19,221 nt of DNA, from NCBI GenBank assembly GCA_009995705.1, contig JAADBR010000127.1:1-19221 (forward strand). The letters are read 5' to 3'. The translations under genes were made by a program, and so were the position numbers. How positions within the stretch are numbered: the stretch's first letter is position 1; the number at the start of each line of letters is the position of its first letter. This document shows, one piece after another, positions 7,669 through 15,084 of the stretch. Source of the stretch: Microcystis aeruginosa W13-11 (GTDB taxonomy: Bacteria > Cyanobacteriota > Cyanobacteriia > Cyanobacteriales > Microcystaceae). The notes under the pieces are model-generated. The model was not told where the DNA came from, made no database searches, and saw only the letters and a program-made list of their open reading frames with translations.

Positions 7669-7731
7669 TATACAGTTTTAATACCCTCTCCCATCTCCCC
7701 ACTCTCCTATGCTTTTTAAACAGAATTTAGT

Positions 7732-8598
7732 ATGACTAGGGACCTCTGTAGAATTTTATTGATAGAGGACGAACCGACAACTGTTAAATTAATCCAGAGA
7801 TTGCTGTTAAAAGCCCCCCAATGTTCTCTGGCTGAGGGGTTGACTTTTACCCTCACCCAAGCTCAGGATCTAGAGGAAACTGGCGAAAAACTGGCAGGGG
7901 AGAAATTTGATCTCATCCTCTTAAGCTTGGAAATCTCCGTCCCCCCCGGTTTAAATATTCTAGTCAAAACCAGAGAATTAGCCGCTGCTATACCGATAGT
8001 GGTTCAAACTACTAGCAATGATGAGAAATTAGTCGTTAAAGCCTTTCAACTGGGTGCTGATGGTTATATTCAATTAAATAATATCGATAGTAGTCTTTTA
8101 GTCTATCAAATTCGTGTGGCGATCGAGCGTCAGCAATATATCCTCAATCTTAAACATCAACAACAAGAAGAAGAATTTCGCGAACTGGAACAGTTAATCA
8201 AGGGAGGACAAACTAGCATCACGGCGAAAATGTTCGGTTCTGAGGCAATAAGGCAGAGTATTCCCGATATTTTTCAAGAATTAGTCCAAAATTACGGAGA
8301 GTTATTAGATTTAGCTTTAGAAGAACAAGCATATAAAGTGGAACATAATCTATCGGAACGACTGCGAAGCTTGGCCAATAAGCTAGGATTCTTAAAAGCT
8401 AGTCCTCGTGATGTGGTGGACATTCATACTACCACCCTACGCCAAAAAAATCAGGATGTCACCCTGGCCAAAGCACAGGCCTACGTTAGCGAAGGTCGTC
8501 TCATGGTCTTGGAATTGATGGGTTATCTCGTCTCTTTCTATCGTAAATACTATATCGGTCTCAGCAACATTAAACTGTTCAATAACACGCAATCATGA
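7732..8598 (+). CDS. kaiA3: KaiA3-like clock protein: degenerate receiver fused to a KaiA-type C-terminal domain
   Basis: A 288-residue protein in two parts. Residues 5-135 resemble a response-regulator receiver: the acidic pocket EDE at 12-14, the alternating strands, and a GADGY...IDSSLL...AIERQQ ending typical of NarL-like receivers. However, the phosphoacceptor Asp is Ser65 (LILLSLEI) and the usual Lys near 114 is Leu, so phosphorylation looks impossible. Residues about 180-275 align by eye with the C-terminal, KaiC-stimulating domain of KaiA: VVDIH at 228-232 corresponds to VVEIH, and EGRLMVLELMGYLVSFYRK to the RLTLIDVIAHLCEMYRR helix. The layout equals KaiA3 of Synechocystis (sll0485), which sits ahead of kaiB3 and works with KaiC3. 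The stop overlaps the kaiB start by four bases (ATGA). No strong ribosome site precedes the ATG. Orthology is inferred from memory, not from a search. Confidence 0.78.
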   Translation: MTRDLCRILLIEDEPTTVKLIQRLLLKAPQCSLAEGLTFTLTQAQDLEETGEKLAGEKFDLILLSLEISVPPGLNILVKTRELAAAIPIVVQTTSNDEKLVVKAFQLGADGYIQLNNIDSSLLVYQIRVAIERQQYILNLKHQQQEEEFRELEQLIKGGQTSITAKMFGSEAIRQSIPDIFQELVQNYGELLDLALEEQAYKVEHNLSERLRSLANKLGFLKASPRDVVDIHTTTLRQKNQDVTLAKAQAYVSEGRLMVLELMGYLVSFYRKYYIGLSNIKLFNNTQS

Positions 8599-8885
8599 GT
8601 CAATATCTTCTCAAACTCTACATTATGGGTGATTCAAGTAAATCCCAGAGGGCGATCGCCAATATTTTTCGTATCTGTCGTGAGGAGTTATCCGATCTTT
8701 ATACGGTAGAAATAATTGATGTTCTCGAACAGCCCCAATTAGCGGAACAGGATAAAATTCTCGTAACTCCTACTTTAGTCAAACAACTTCCCCCACCCCT
8801 ACAAAGAATTATCGGTGATATGTCCAATACCCAAAAGGTTCTCCTCGGTTTGGATGTTATTCCCAAAGACTCCCATCTCAATTAG
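8595..8885 (+). CDS. kaiB3: KaiB3-like circadian clock protein
   Basis: A 96-residue KaiB homologue. KaiB switches fold and binds KaiC at dusk, opposing KaiA. The sequence shows the KLYIMGDS start, IIDVLEQPQLAEQDKILVTPTL in the middle and IIGDMSNTQKVLLGLD near the end, matching the family over its length. Residues linked to fold switching in the Synechococcus protein are kept: Lys54 in QDKIL, and Gly85 and Asp87 in LLGLD. It lacks the acidic tail of canonical KaiB1, has a divergent KDSHLN end, and follows a KaiA-like gene with a chimeric receiver instead of preceding kaiC, which is why I assign it to the KaiB3 type. Its ATG overlaps the upstream stop and has no Shine-Dalgarno of its own, so translational coupling is likely. 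A terminator-like hairpin follows. Confidence 0.85.
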   Translation: MSQYLLKLYIMGDSSKSQRAIANIFRICREELSDLYTVEIIDVLEQPQLAEQDKILVTPTLVKQLPPPLQRIIGDMSNTQKVLLGLDVIPKDSHLN

Positions 8886-8890
8886 GATTC

Positions 8891-8918
8891 ACCTAAAAAT
8901 TCTTCTGGTTAGGTTTTT
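8891..8918 (+). terminator. Candidate rho-independent terminator after kaiB3
   Basis: ACCTAA (8891-8896) pairs with TTAGGT (8909-8914) across a 12-base loop, followed directly by a run of T. The stem is short and AU-rich, but the position six bases after the kaiB3 stop is right. Confidence 0.5.
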
Positions 8919-8986
8919 CCTCGCTAATAAGTAGATAGGACTAAAATTACCCCTTGAAGATAGCTGAAAATCAATAGTCATCCCTA

Positions 8987-10084
8987 TCATAGCAAAGACT
9001 GGACACGATCGAGGGGCCAGTAAACTTTATAGGCTTGACCAACGATATAACTTTCTGGCAAAAAACCCCAAGCATGGGAATCAAAACTATGGTTACGATT
9101 ATCTCCCAAAACAAACAGAGTTTTTGGGGGTACAGTCATAAATTCTATTTCATAATTGGCTAACTCGGCGGTGTGGGGTTCCTCGATAACTTGCCGGTTG
9201 AGATAAACTTTACCCCTGCGGATTTCAATGGTATCTCCGGCAATAGCGATGACTCGTTTGATAAAAAAATCTCCAGACTTAGGCTCTAGTTGCCTAATTT
9301 TTTCGGGAGTTCTAAAAACAATTATATCGCCTCTTTTCGCTTGATAATTACTAGATTGACTGACGAAAATGCGATCACCTATTGCGAGGGTAGGTAGCAT
9401 GGATTCGCTCGGAATCTGGAAAAATTCTATTTTTTGATGTAACCAATCGGGAAAATAATTACAGATAATTCCCCAAGTAAAAATCACTCCCACCATCAGC
9501 GCCAAAATGGAACGATAGGTGTGACGATAGGGATGGAATTGATCGGGGAAACTGTGATAAACATGATAAATAGCGATCGCTGTAATTAAAGGGGTAAGAA
9601 AGAGGATATTAGTCAAAAAATGTTCCATTTTCAGGCTAATCTGGGATATAGTCAGAAAAATTATCCCTAAGCTCACCTTGTCAGCGTACAATTGCCCCAA
9701 ACCTGGCATAATCCGGTTAGCGAAGACGGCAAACCATGGGTTTTTTTGTTTCCGGGGAATTTTCTCTAAGCTGTTATTCTGTCTGGAATCATAAACAGTC
9801 CAGTGAGCGTCAAAAATATTGCTAATGTAAACGATAACCAGAGCCACTATTCCCCCTAATCCCCAGCTTACAGGGCCATTGGGGCTAAAAATTGACCAAA
9901 TTGTCACAATTATTAATATGACTTGAGCGATCGCCCAAATGGTTGCTTTTTGGTTTTTGTTAGCATACCATTGTCCCAAGCCGGGGAAGAACATCGAGAG
10001 ATTGACAGCTAACCAGGGATCTTTTGCCAGTGAATTAGTCGCATAAGCAGGAGAAACAGGCGAAAAAAGGGGGGGTTTGCTCAT
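8987..10084 (-). CDS. lepB: Signal peptidase I with a duplicated N-terminal membrane module
   Basis: Cleaves signal peptides from exported and thylakoid proteins. The catalytic half begins near residue 190 with a membrane anchor. It holds PSESMLPTL with nucleophile Ser228, the GDRIFVSQ and RGDIIVFR boxes, FIKRVIAIAGD with general base Lys276, and the GDNRNHSFDSHAWG box at 327-340. The first 185 residues are not part of a standard LepB: they contain two copies of a module with W-(L/F)-A-V, PGLGQ-(W/L)-YA-(N/D)-K (residues 34-43 and 127-136) and hydrophobic helices, resembling small TM2/DUF5683-like membrane domains. The total of 365 residues is therefore well above the 190-220 of the usual cyanobacterial enzyme. 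It is transcribed away from the GST gene, with an AGG-type ribosome site about eight bases before the ATG. Confidence 0.9.
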   Translation of the reverse strand: MSKPPLFSPVSPAYATNSLAKDPWLAVNLSMFFPGLGQWYANKNQKATIWAIAQVILIIVTIWSIFSPNGPVSWGLGGIVALVIVYISNIFDAHWTVYDSRQNNSLEKIPRKQKNPWFAVFANRIMPGLGQLYADKVSLGIIFLTISQISLKMEHFLTNILFLTPLITAIAIYHVYHSFPDQFHPYRHTYRSILALMVGVIFTWGIICNYFPDWLHQKIEFFQIPSESMLPTLAIGDRIFVSQSSNYQAKRGDIIVFRTPEKIRQLEPKSGDFFIKRVIAIAGDTIEIRRGKVYLNRQVIEEPHTAELANYEIEFMTVPPKTLFVLGDNRNHSFDSHAWGFLPESYIVGQAYKVYWPLDRVQSLL

Positions 10085-10108
10085 AGTATAGACCTATTGT
10101 CAATTCAT

Positions 10109-10167
10109 TCAACAGTAAACAGTAAACAGTTAACTGAAAACTCAAATCTGGTAACTGATAACTACTA
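10109..10167 (-). repeat. Copy of the filler repeat in the lepB/GST divergent region
   Basis: CAGTAAACAGT units, then AACTGAAAACTC, ATCTGGTAACTGATAACT: the same order of parts as the copy at 6883-6969 but shortened and diverged. It occupies most of the space between the two divergent genes, so promoters must be in or beside it. An in-frame extension of the GST reading frame through this repeat (from 10097) is spurious. Confidence 0.7.
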
Positions 10168-10186
10168 TAGCAATCAACAACAATTA

Positions 10187-10846
10187 ATGCTTTTACTTCA
10201 ATTTAGCACATCTCATTACTGTCGCAAAGCTCGTTTAGCTCTAGGTTATAAGGGGATTGATTACCAAGTAGAAAATCTCACCCCCGGACTACATATTCTC
10301 AAACTCAGGCCCCTAACCAAAGGGTTAACCACTGTCCCCGTTTTAATGGCAGCAGATGAGATTATTGCCGATTCTACTGCCATTTTCAGATATTTAGAAA
10401 AAGTAGTTCCTGTCCCCTCTTTTATTCCCCCTGGGGAAAAGGAGAAAAATCAAGCTTGGTTACTAGAGGATTGGTTAGATGAAAGTATTGGAGTAGCCAC
10501 TAGATTTGTCTATTATAATTATCGCGCCGGAGAGGGAAAAGCGATCGATCCTTCCCTGGGTAGTCAAATAATTATTAAAATCGTGCGACAACAATATAAA
10601 ATCACCCCAGCAAGGGTAAAATTAGCGGAAGAGCGCCTAGAAAATGCCCTTAAGATTCTAGAATATTGGCAAAATCAGGACTATTTGGTGGGAGATAAAT
10701 TAAGTGTAGCCGATATTGCCGCCACTGCCCTACTCAGTCCTCTGGCTCTAATTCCCAGTTATTGTCAAAAATATCCCTGGTTGTTTGCTAGAATCGGGGA
10801 AATTCATCAACAGTGTCGAGAAAAATTGCCCCCCGGTTTAAATTAA
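10187..10846 (+). CDS. Glutathione S-transferase family protein
   Basis: A 219-residue protein with a thioredoxin-fold N-terminal GST domain (about 1-75) and an all-helical C-terminal domain (about 90-210). The N-terminal part shows FSTSHYCRKARLAL with the possible catalytic Ser/Cys at 7-12, the cis-proline in TVPVL (Pro51) and the ADST segment (61-64) that usually binds the glutamyl part of glutathione. The C-terminal part has the GDKLSVADIAATA motif that caps the fold. Probable role: glutathione conjugation or peroxide detoxification in the cytoplasm; the substrate is not predictable. I chose the ATG at 10187 because the longer frame from 10097 is translated filler repeat. The next gene starts on the base after its stop, so the two are likely co-transcribed. 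Confidence 0.85.
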   Translation: MLLLQFSTSHYCRKARLALGYKGIDYQVENLTPGLHILKLRPLTKGLTTVPVLMAADEIIADSTAIFRYLEKVVPVPSFIPPGEKEKNQAWLLEDWLDESIGVATRFVYYNYRAGEGKAIDPSLGSQIIIKIVRQQYKITPARVKLAEERLENALKILEYWQNQDYLVGDKLSVADIAATALLSPLALIPSYCQKYPWLFARIGEIHQQCREKLPPGLN

Positions 10847-11143
10847 ATGCAGCGAACAACCAAAATTATCATCCTCATCTCGATCGGTTTCTTATCGCCC
10901 CTAAAAGCCCTTGCTTTGCCCGCTCCTGAAGATATTCCCGAAGAAGTTTTACGAGCAGAAATTATCACCTCGGCTCGATCGCCCTTGGATAATCAACCCC
11001 TAAATGCGGCAGAATATGCCTTACTGGAAGAACAATTAGCCACCAGCATTTATCCCCCTCAAATTAATCCCAAGATTCGACAATTAATTGCCCTGAGAAG
11101 ATTACAAAAACTCCTCCAGATCTTGATCCCTTTTTATCGTTAA
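10847..11143 (+). CDS. Small secreted protein of unknown function
   Basis: A 98-residue protein that starts directly after the TAA of the GST gene (TAAATG), implying one transcript and coupled translation. Residues 1-23 look like a Sec signal peptide with a lysine, a hydrophobic run IIILISIGFL and an ALALP cleavage region. The mature part is short and helical with PEDIPEEVLRAEIIT near the front and a basic, leucine-rich end (LIALRRLQKLLQILIPFYR). No family is recognised. It could be a small periplasmic or lumenal protein; a weak inverted repeat (AGATCG/CGATCT at 11143-11161) follows without a T-run. Confidence 0.65.
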   Translation: MQRTTKIIILISIGFLSPLKALALPAPEDIPEEVLRAEIITSARSPLDNQPLNAAEYALLEEQLATSIYPPQINPKIRQLIALRRLQKLLQILIPFYR

Positions 11144-11272
11144 GATCGAAATAGCCGATCTCCTTTGGCAAGAGTGCATCTGCTAACCAAAAAGTTAGAG
11201 AGGATTGGCGCAAGGCGATCGCTTTTATCACCAGCAGACAAAAATCCCGTGTTATGACTAATGAAAAAATCA

Positions 11273-11378
11273 TAAGTAGTCGTGCAAAATTAATTTCCTA
11301 GTCAAGATAGGCAAAAGGCAAAAGGCAGGAGGCAAGAGGTGGTTAGATATGTGTAGTTAATTTTGCTTAGGTACTTAA
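11273..11378 (+). repeat. MITE-like element, left copy
   Basis: Its ends are inverted repeats of one another: AAGTAGTCGTGCAAAATTAA at the left and the complement of AAGTACCTAAGCAAAATTAA at the right. The interior is a purine-rich filler with AGGCAAAAGGCA units. The copy at 11686-11770 is the same element turned around and shorter by about 21 bases in the filler; half of a third copy lies at 15459-15497. Confidence 0.8.
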
Positions 11379-11394
11379 AGTTTTGTAACAAACC

Positions 11395-11697
11395 TTGACT
11401 GCTATCCTCCGCCCCCAAGAAAAACCCCTGCTTAATCGTCGTTGGTACCCCCTCTCCCCTCTCTGGCAAGGAGACGAAACCGATGTTAAACAAGGTTTAC
11501 CCCATGGCCAACTCGCGCCTCCTTATTACGGTCATTCCCCAGAATTAGAAATAGCTTTTGGGGAAAAAGGAACATTTTGGGGTCGTCATTACCTATTTTG
11601 GCACGCTCGTCAACCCCTTACCCTGATTTATGAGGTTTTTTCTCCCTGTCTCCGTAAATACCTCGGCGAAATGAGAATTGATCAATTAAGTACCTAG
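11395..11697 (+). pseudogene. Chorismate-lyase-like gene with a large internal deletion
   Basis: An open frame of 100 codons starting at TTG. The first half (WYPLSPLWQGDETDVKQGLP, then HGQLAP) resembles the N-terminus of cyanobacterial chorismate pyruvate-lyases. The second half (YYGHSPELEIAFGEKG, FWGRHYLFWHARQPL, IYEVFSPCLRKYLG) resembles their C-terminus, including the WGR and E-F-S-P elements of the UbiC fold. The middle of about 90-100 residues is missing and the halves join in frame around residue 43. The intact enzyme makes 4-hydroxybenzoate for plastoquinone, so a working copy should exist elsewhere. The last codons run into the right MITE copy. There is no clear ribosome site. The family call rests on recall of family sequences, not on a search. 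Confidence 0.6.
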
Positions 11698-11770
11698 GCA
11701 AAATTAATTACACATATCTAACCACCTCTTGCCTATCTTCACTAGGAAATTAATTTTGCACGACTACTTA
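11686..11770 (-). repeat. MITE-like element, right copy (inverted)
   Basis: Reverse complement of the element at 11273-11378 with the same end sequences (TTAAGTACC inside, CGACTACTTA outside). Together the two copies bracket the deleted chorismate-lyase gene in a 498-base unit. Confidence 0.8.
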
Positions 11771-11808
11771 GGATAACTGCCGTAGATATTTCTATGTAGT
11801 TCAATTAG

Positions 11809-13848
11809 TTAAGCTTTGGAGAGAATTAAATGATTTTTCTCCGTTAATTTGGCTATCCAACCCGGTTCAATCACAATCGTGCTAATTTTTTCGATAATAA
11901 TTGCCGGTCCTGCCAGACAATCAAAAGGTTGCAGATCTGAACGCTGATAAATTGGCGTTTCCCGCCATTGATTAGCCATAAAAACCGCTACTCGATCGAG
12001 GATAGGAGGTAATTCTCCCATGGGACGGGTGCGAGTTAAAATTGCTTCTTGGGGACTGTCCATAGTCTCAATCAATTCCACGGCGATGGACTCAACAATT
12101 AAAGCTTTTTGTTCTTGCTTAAACCCATAACGTCTTTGATGTTCCCGTTCAAAATCCTGATGCATTTGATCGCTAAAACTAACCGCTAAAGTGGCATCAC
12201 TGCCTTGATATTTTAAACTGACTTGCTGCCGCACCTGATTATAACCCTCTAATTCCCGACCCGCTAAAACTTCTAATTCGTTCATTTCCGTGGGTAACTG
12301 CCCGATTAAATCGGCATTTAACGGCTGTTCGATCGCTTTTTCTTTAATTACCCTCAAATCGGCCAAACCCATGCCGTAGGCGCTTAAAACTCCAGCGTAG
12401 GGATGGAGAAAAATGCTTTTCATTCCCAGAGTATCGGCAATTAAACAAGCCACTTGACCCCCGGCACCGCCAAAGGTACAAAGAGTATAATCACTGAGAT
12501 CATAACCCTTTTGCAGAGAGATTTTTTTAATCGCATTAGCCATATTTTCCACGGCAATTTGAATAAACCCCGCAGCCAGCAGTTCAGGACTATTATTACC
12601 ACCCATTGTTGTCGCTAATTCGTGAAATTTTGTCAGCACAATCTCTCTATCTAGGGGTAAACTTTCTTCCTGTCCAAAAATAGTAGGAAAATAGGCAGCT
12701 TGAATTTTTCCTAACAGAACATTAGCATCGGTAATTGTTAATGGTCCACCCCGTCGATAACAGGCAGGTCCTGGATTAGCTCCGGCACTTTCCGGCCCAA
12801 CCCGAAAACGATAACCATCATAGACTAAAATCGAACCTCCACCAGCAGCCACGGTGTGAATACTTAACATCGGCGCTCGCATTCTTACGCCAGCAATTTC
12901 ATTATCTGTTTGCCGCTCGTATTCCCCTTGAAAATGAGAAACATCGGTGCTAGTTCCTCCCATATCAAAACTGATAATTTTGCTAAATCCCGCCCTTAAA
13001 CTGGTTTGTACTGCCCCAACTATTCCCCCCGCAGGACCGGATAAAATGCTATCTTTGCCCTGAAATTTATCGGCGGTTACTAAACCGCCATCGGATTTCA
13101 TAAATAGTAAGCTAGTCTTCGGTAATTGCTGGCTAATACTATCAATATAGCGGCGTAAAATTGGCGATAGATAGGCGGAAACTACCGTGGTATCTCCCCG
13201 GGATACCAGTTTCATTAAAGGACTGACTTGATGGGAAATAGCTAGGTGAGTAAAGCCGATTTCTTTGGCAATAGCTGCCACTTGTTTTTCGTGGTCTGGA
13301 TAATGATAACTGTGCATAAAAACAATCGCACAACTTCGGATACCCGCTTGATAAACTGGTATTAAATCGGCTTTAACTTGGGTGGGATTAACGGCGATTA
13401 ATTCCTGTCCTTGACTGTCGTAGCGTTCGGCCACTTCGATAACTTGTTCGTATAATAAAGAAGGAAGAATAATTTGACGAGCAAAAATATCGGGGCGATT
13501 TTGATAGCCAATTCTCAAGGCATCTTTAAACCCTTTGGTGATTAACAAAACCGTGCGCTCTCCCTTTCTTTCTAACAGCGCATTGGTGGCTACCGTTGTT
13601 CCCATTTTAATCACTTCGATGTTATCTAGGGAACCGCTAATATCTTTAATCCCTTGAATGACTGCATCTGGGTATTTTTCGGGATTTTCCGAGAGCAGTT
13701 TATAAAGAACAATCCACTGTTGATCAGCAAGGGGAACAATCAGAAATCTAGCGGTATCTCTAGCTAGTCGTTCAATAATTTCTGGTCGATCGATTATCGC
13801 CACGATATCGGTAAAAGTTCCCCCTCGATCGATAAAAAACTTTAACAT
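11809..13848 (-). CDS. hyuA: Hydantoinase A / 5-oxoprolinase N-terminal subunit
   Basis: A 679-residue protein equal to the ATP-binding HyuA half of 5-oxoprolinase, the ATP-dependent enzyme that opens 5-oxoproline to glutamate; related enzymes open hydantoins or carboxylate acetone. Visible motifs: DRGGTFTD (7-14), GTTVATNALLERKG (83-96), SGPAGGIVGA (270-279), SFDMGGTSTDVSH (293-305), VAAGGGSI (333-340), GPESAGANPGPACYRRGG (351-368) and FGGAGGQ further on, followed by a C-terminal beta-rich domain. The start has a strong GGGAGG ribosome site a few bases before the ATG. In many cyanobacteria hyuB is fused or adjacent; here the frame stops after LILSKA and a MITE begins about 40 bases downstream, so the partner is either elsewhere or lost. 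The family is firm; substrate choice between oxoproline and hydantoin is not decided. Confidence 0.88.
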   Translation of the reverse strand: MLKFFIDRGGTFTDIVAIIDRPEIIERLARDTARFLIVPLADQQWIVLYKLLSENPEKYPDAVIQGIKDISGSLDNIEVIKMGTTVATNALLERKGERTVLLITKGFKDALRIGYQNRPDIFARQIILPSLLYEQVIEVAERYDSQGQELIAVNPTQVKADLIPVYQAGIRSCAIVFMHSYHYPDHEKQVAAIAKEIGFTHLAISHQVSPLMKLVSRGDTTVVSAYLSPILRRYIDSISQQLPKTSLLFMKSDGGLVTADKFQGKDSILSGPAGGIVGAVQTSLRAGFSKIISFDMGGTSTDVSHFQGEYERQTDNEIAGVRMRAPMLSIHTVAAGGGSILVYDGYRFRVGPESAGANPGPACYRRGGPLTITDANVLLGKIQAAYFPTIFGQEESLPLDREIVLTKFHELATTMGGNNSPELLAAGFIQIAVENMANAIKKISLQKGYDLSDYTLCTFGGAGGQVACLIADTLGMKSIFLHPYAGVLSAYGMGLADLRVIKEKAIEQPLNADLIGQLPTEMNELEVLAGRELEGYNQVRQQVSLKYQGSDATLAVSFSDQMHQDFEREHQRRYGFKQEQKALIVESIAVELIETMDSPQEAILTRTRPMGELPPILDRVAVFMANQWRETPIYQRSDLQPFDCLAGPAIIIEKISTIVIEPGWIAKLTEKNHLILSKA

Positions 13849-13870
13849 AATCCCTCCCAGTTCTCAGAAT

Positions 13871-13921
13871 CAATTAACAATTGCGCCTAATTCTTTTAAG
13901 ATAAACTAGATTGATTTATCT
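13871..13921. promoter_or_regulatory. Two palindromes in the divergent hyuA / dehydrogenase region
   Basis: CAATT-AAC-AATTG at 13871-13883 and AGATAAA-nine bases-TTTATCT at 13899-13921 both lie in the 84 bases between the two divergent genes. The second ends 11 bases before the ATG at 13933. They are placed where an operator would control one or both genes; no regulator is encoded nearby. Confidence 0.35.
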
Positions 13922-13932
13922 CAGTAAGCAAA

Positions 13933-14940
13933 ATGTCCACAGGAATCGCTATTTTAGGGGTAGGACGTTGGGGAGTGCATTTCGTCCGTCATTTTGATCA
14001 ACATCCCTCAGCACAAGTGGTGGCGATCGTTGACTCCTCCCCTGAAAAACTCCGTCTCTGTCGCGATCAATTTAATCTCGATACTAATCAGGTTATTTTA
14101 GCCAATGACTGGGAATCTATTCGCAATCACCCCGAAATCTCAGCCGTAGTCGTTGTTACTCCCGCCATCAGCCATTATCCCCTGATTAAAGATGCTCTTA
14201 ATTTAGGTTATCACGTCCTCGCCGAAAAACCCTTAACCCTCAATCCCCAAGAATGTGCCGAATTAACGGCATTAGCGGCGCAAAAACAGCGTATTTTATT
14301 AGTTGATCATACCTATCTTTTTCATCCGGCCGTTATCACCGGACAAAAAGTCCTGCAATCCGGTGGCATCGGTAAACCTCTTTATGGTTATGCCACTCGC
14401 ACCCACCTGGGTCCCGTCCGTCAGGATGTGTCCGCTTTGTGGGATCTAGCTATTCACGATATCTCGATTTTTAATCATTGGTTAAATAGTACACCAATAT
14501 TGGTACAAGCGCGAGGAACAGTTTGGCTACAACCTAATCTAGCCGATTTAGTCTGGTTAACCCTGATCTATGGCGATGGTTTTCAAGCGACTATTCACCT
14601 TTGTTGGTTGAATCCCGATAAACAGCGACGCTTAGGGGTAGTTGGCAGCGAAGGGACTTTAATTTTTAATGAATTAGACTCTCGATCGCCTTTAACCCGA
14701 CAAAAGGGCGATTTTGAACGTCAGGAAGCCTATTTTATTCCCTGGGGACAGGAGACGGAATCTATCCCTATTGCCGATGGTGAACCCCTGAAAGCATTGT
14801 GTGAACATTTTTTAGAGTCGGTGGCTACGGGTGTCGATTCTCCTGTATCTTCGGGATCGGTAGGGACGGAATTAGTCAAAATCCTCCAAGCAGCAGAATT
14901 ATCTCTAGCCAGAGGTGGAGAGATTGTACGCTTAGAATAG
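13933..14940 (+). CDS. Gfo/Idh/MocA family NAD(P)-dependent sugar dehydrogenase
   Basis: A 335-residue oxidoreductase. The Rossmann half starts with ILGVGRWG (nucleotide-binding GxGxxG at residues 9-14) and has the VVVVTPAISH strand and the family's catalytic EKP motif (98-100). The second half has the ALWDLAIHDISIF helix with Asp171 and His175, the typical catalytic pair, and a GSEGTLIFNE strand. The THLGPVRQDVSALWDL stretch resembles members that oxidise sugar nucleotides or inositol, so a role in cell-surface sugar synthesis is possible, but the substrate cannot be told. It diverges from hyuA with 84 bases between them and no partner downstream. Confidence 0.85.
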   Translation: MSTGIAILGVGRWGVHFVRHFDQHPSAQVVAIVDSSPEKLRLCRDQFNLDTNQVILANDWESIRNHPEISAVVVVTPAISHYPLIKDALNLGYHVLAEKPLTLNPQECAELTALAAQKQRILLVDHTYLFHPAVITGQKVLQSGGIGKPLYGYATRTHLGPVRQDVSALWDLAIHDISIFNHWLNSTPILVQARGTVWLQPNLADLVWLTLIYGDGFQATIHLCWLNPDKQRRLGVVGSEGTLIFNELDSRSPLTRQKGDFERQEAYFIPWGQETESIPIADGEPLKALCEHFLESVATGVDSPVSSGSVGTELVKILQAAELSLARGGEIVRLE

Positions 14941-14967
14941 GGAAACATGGGGTTGATAAGCTGTTGA

Positions 14968-15084
14968 CTATCTAAATTACCGGTTAAGACTGTACCGGGG
15001 TTGGCAGCAGGGAAACGAGCGATCGCTGTCCAGTTAGTGGATGTGTTTGGCAATGATGCCAGTGCCACGGTTGCGGTGAGGTGA
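14968..15084 (+). pseudogene. Gene relic: C-terminal end of a larger protein
   Basis: A short open stretch ending in TGA that reads KTVPGLAAGKRAIAVQLVDV, then FGNDASATV, with no start codon and a stop just upstream. This resembles the closing beta strands that cyanobacterial DNA methylases or type III restriction-modification proteins often carry (pattern GxxxIAVKVVDxFGND). No other part of the protein is present. It could be a remnant of such a locus removed by deletion. The identification is tentative. Confidence 0.35.

Noticed and set aside
10097..10186. N-terminal extension of the GST gene
   Set aside because: It translates the filler repeat; family homology starts at the ATG at 10187.
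11302..11493. Minus-strand open frame across the left MITE
   Set aside because: It runs through repeat DNA and opposite to the chorismate-lyase remains; no family resemblance.
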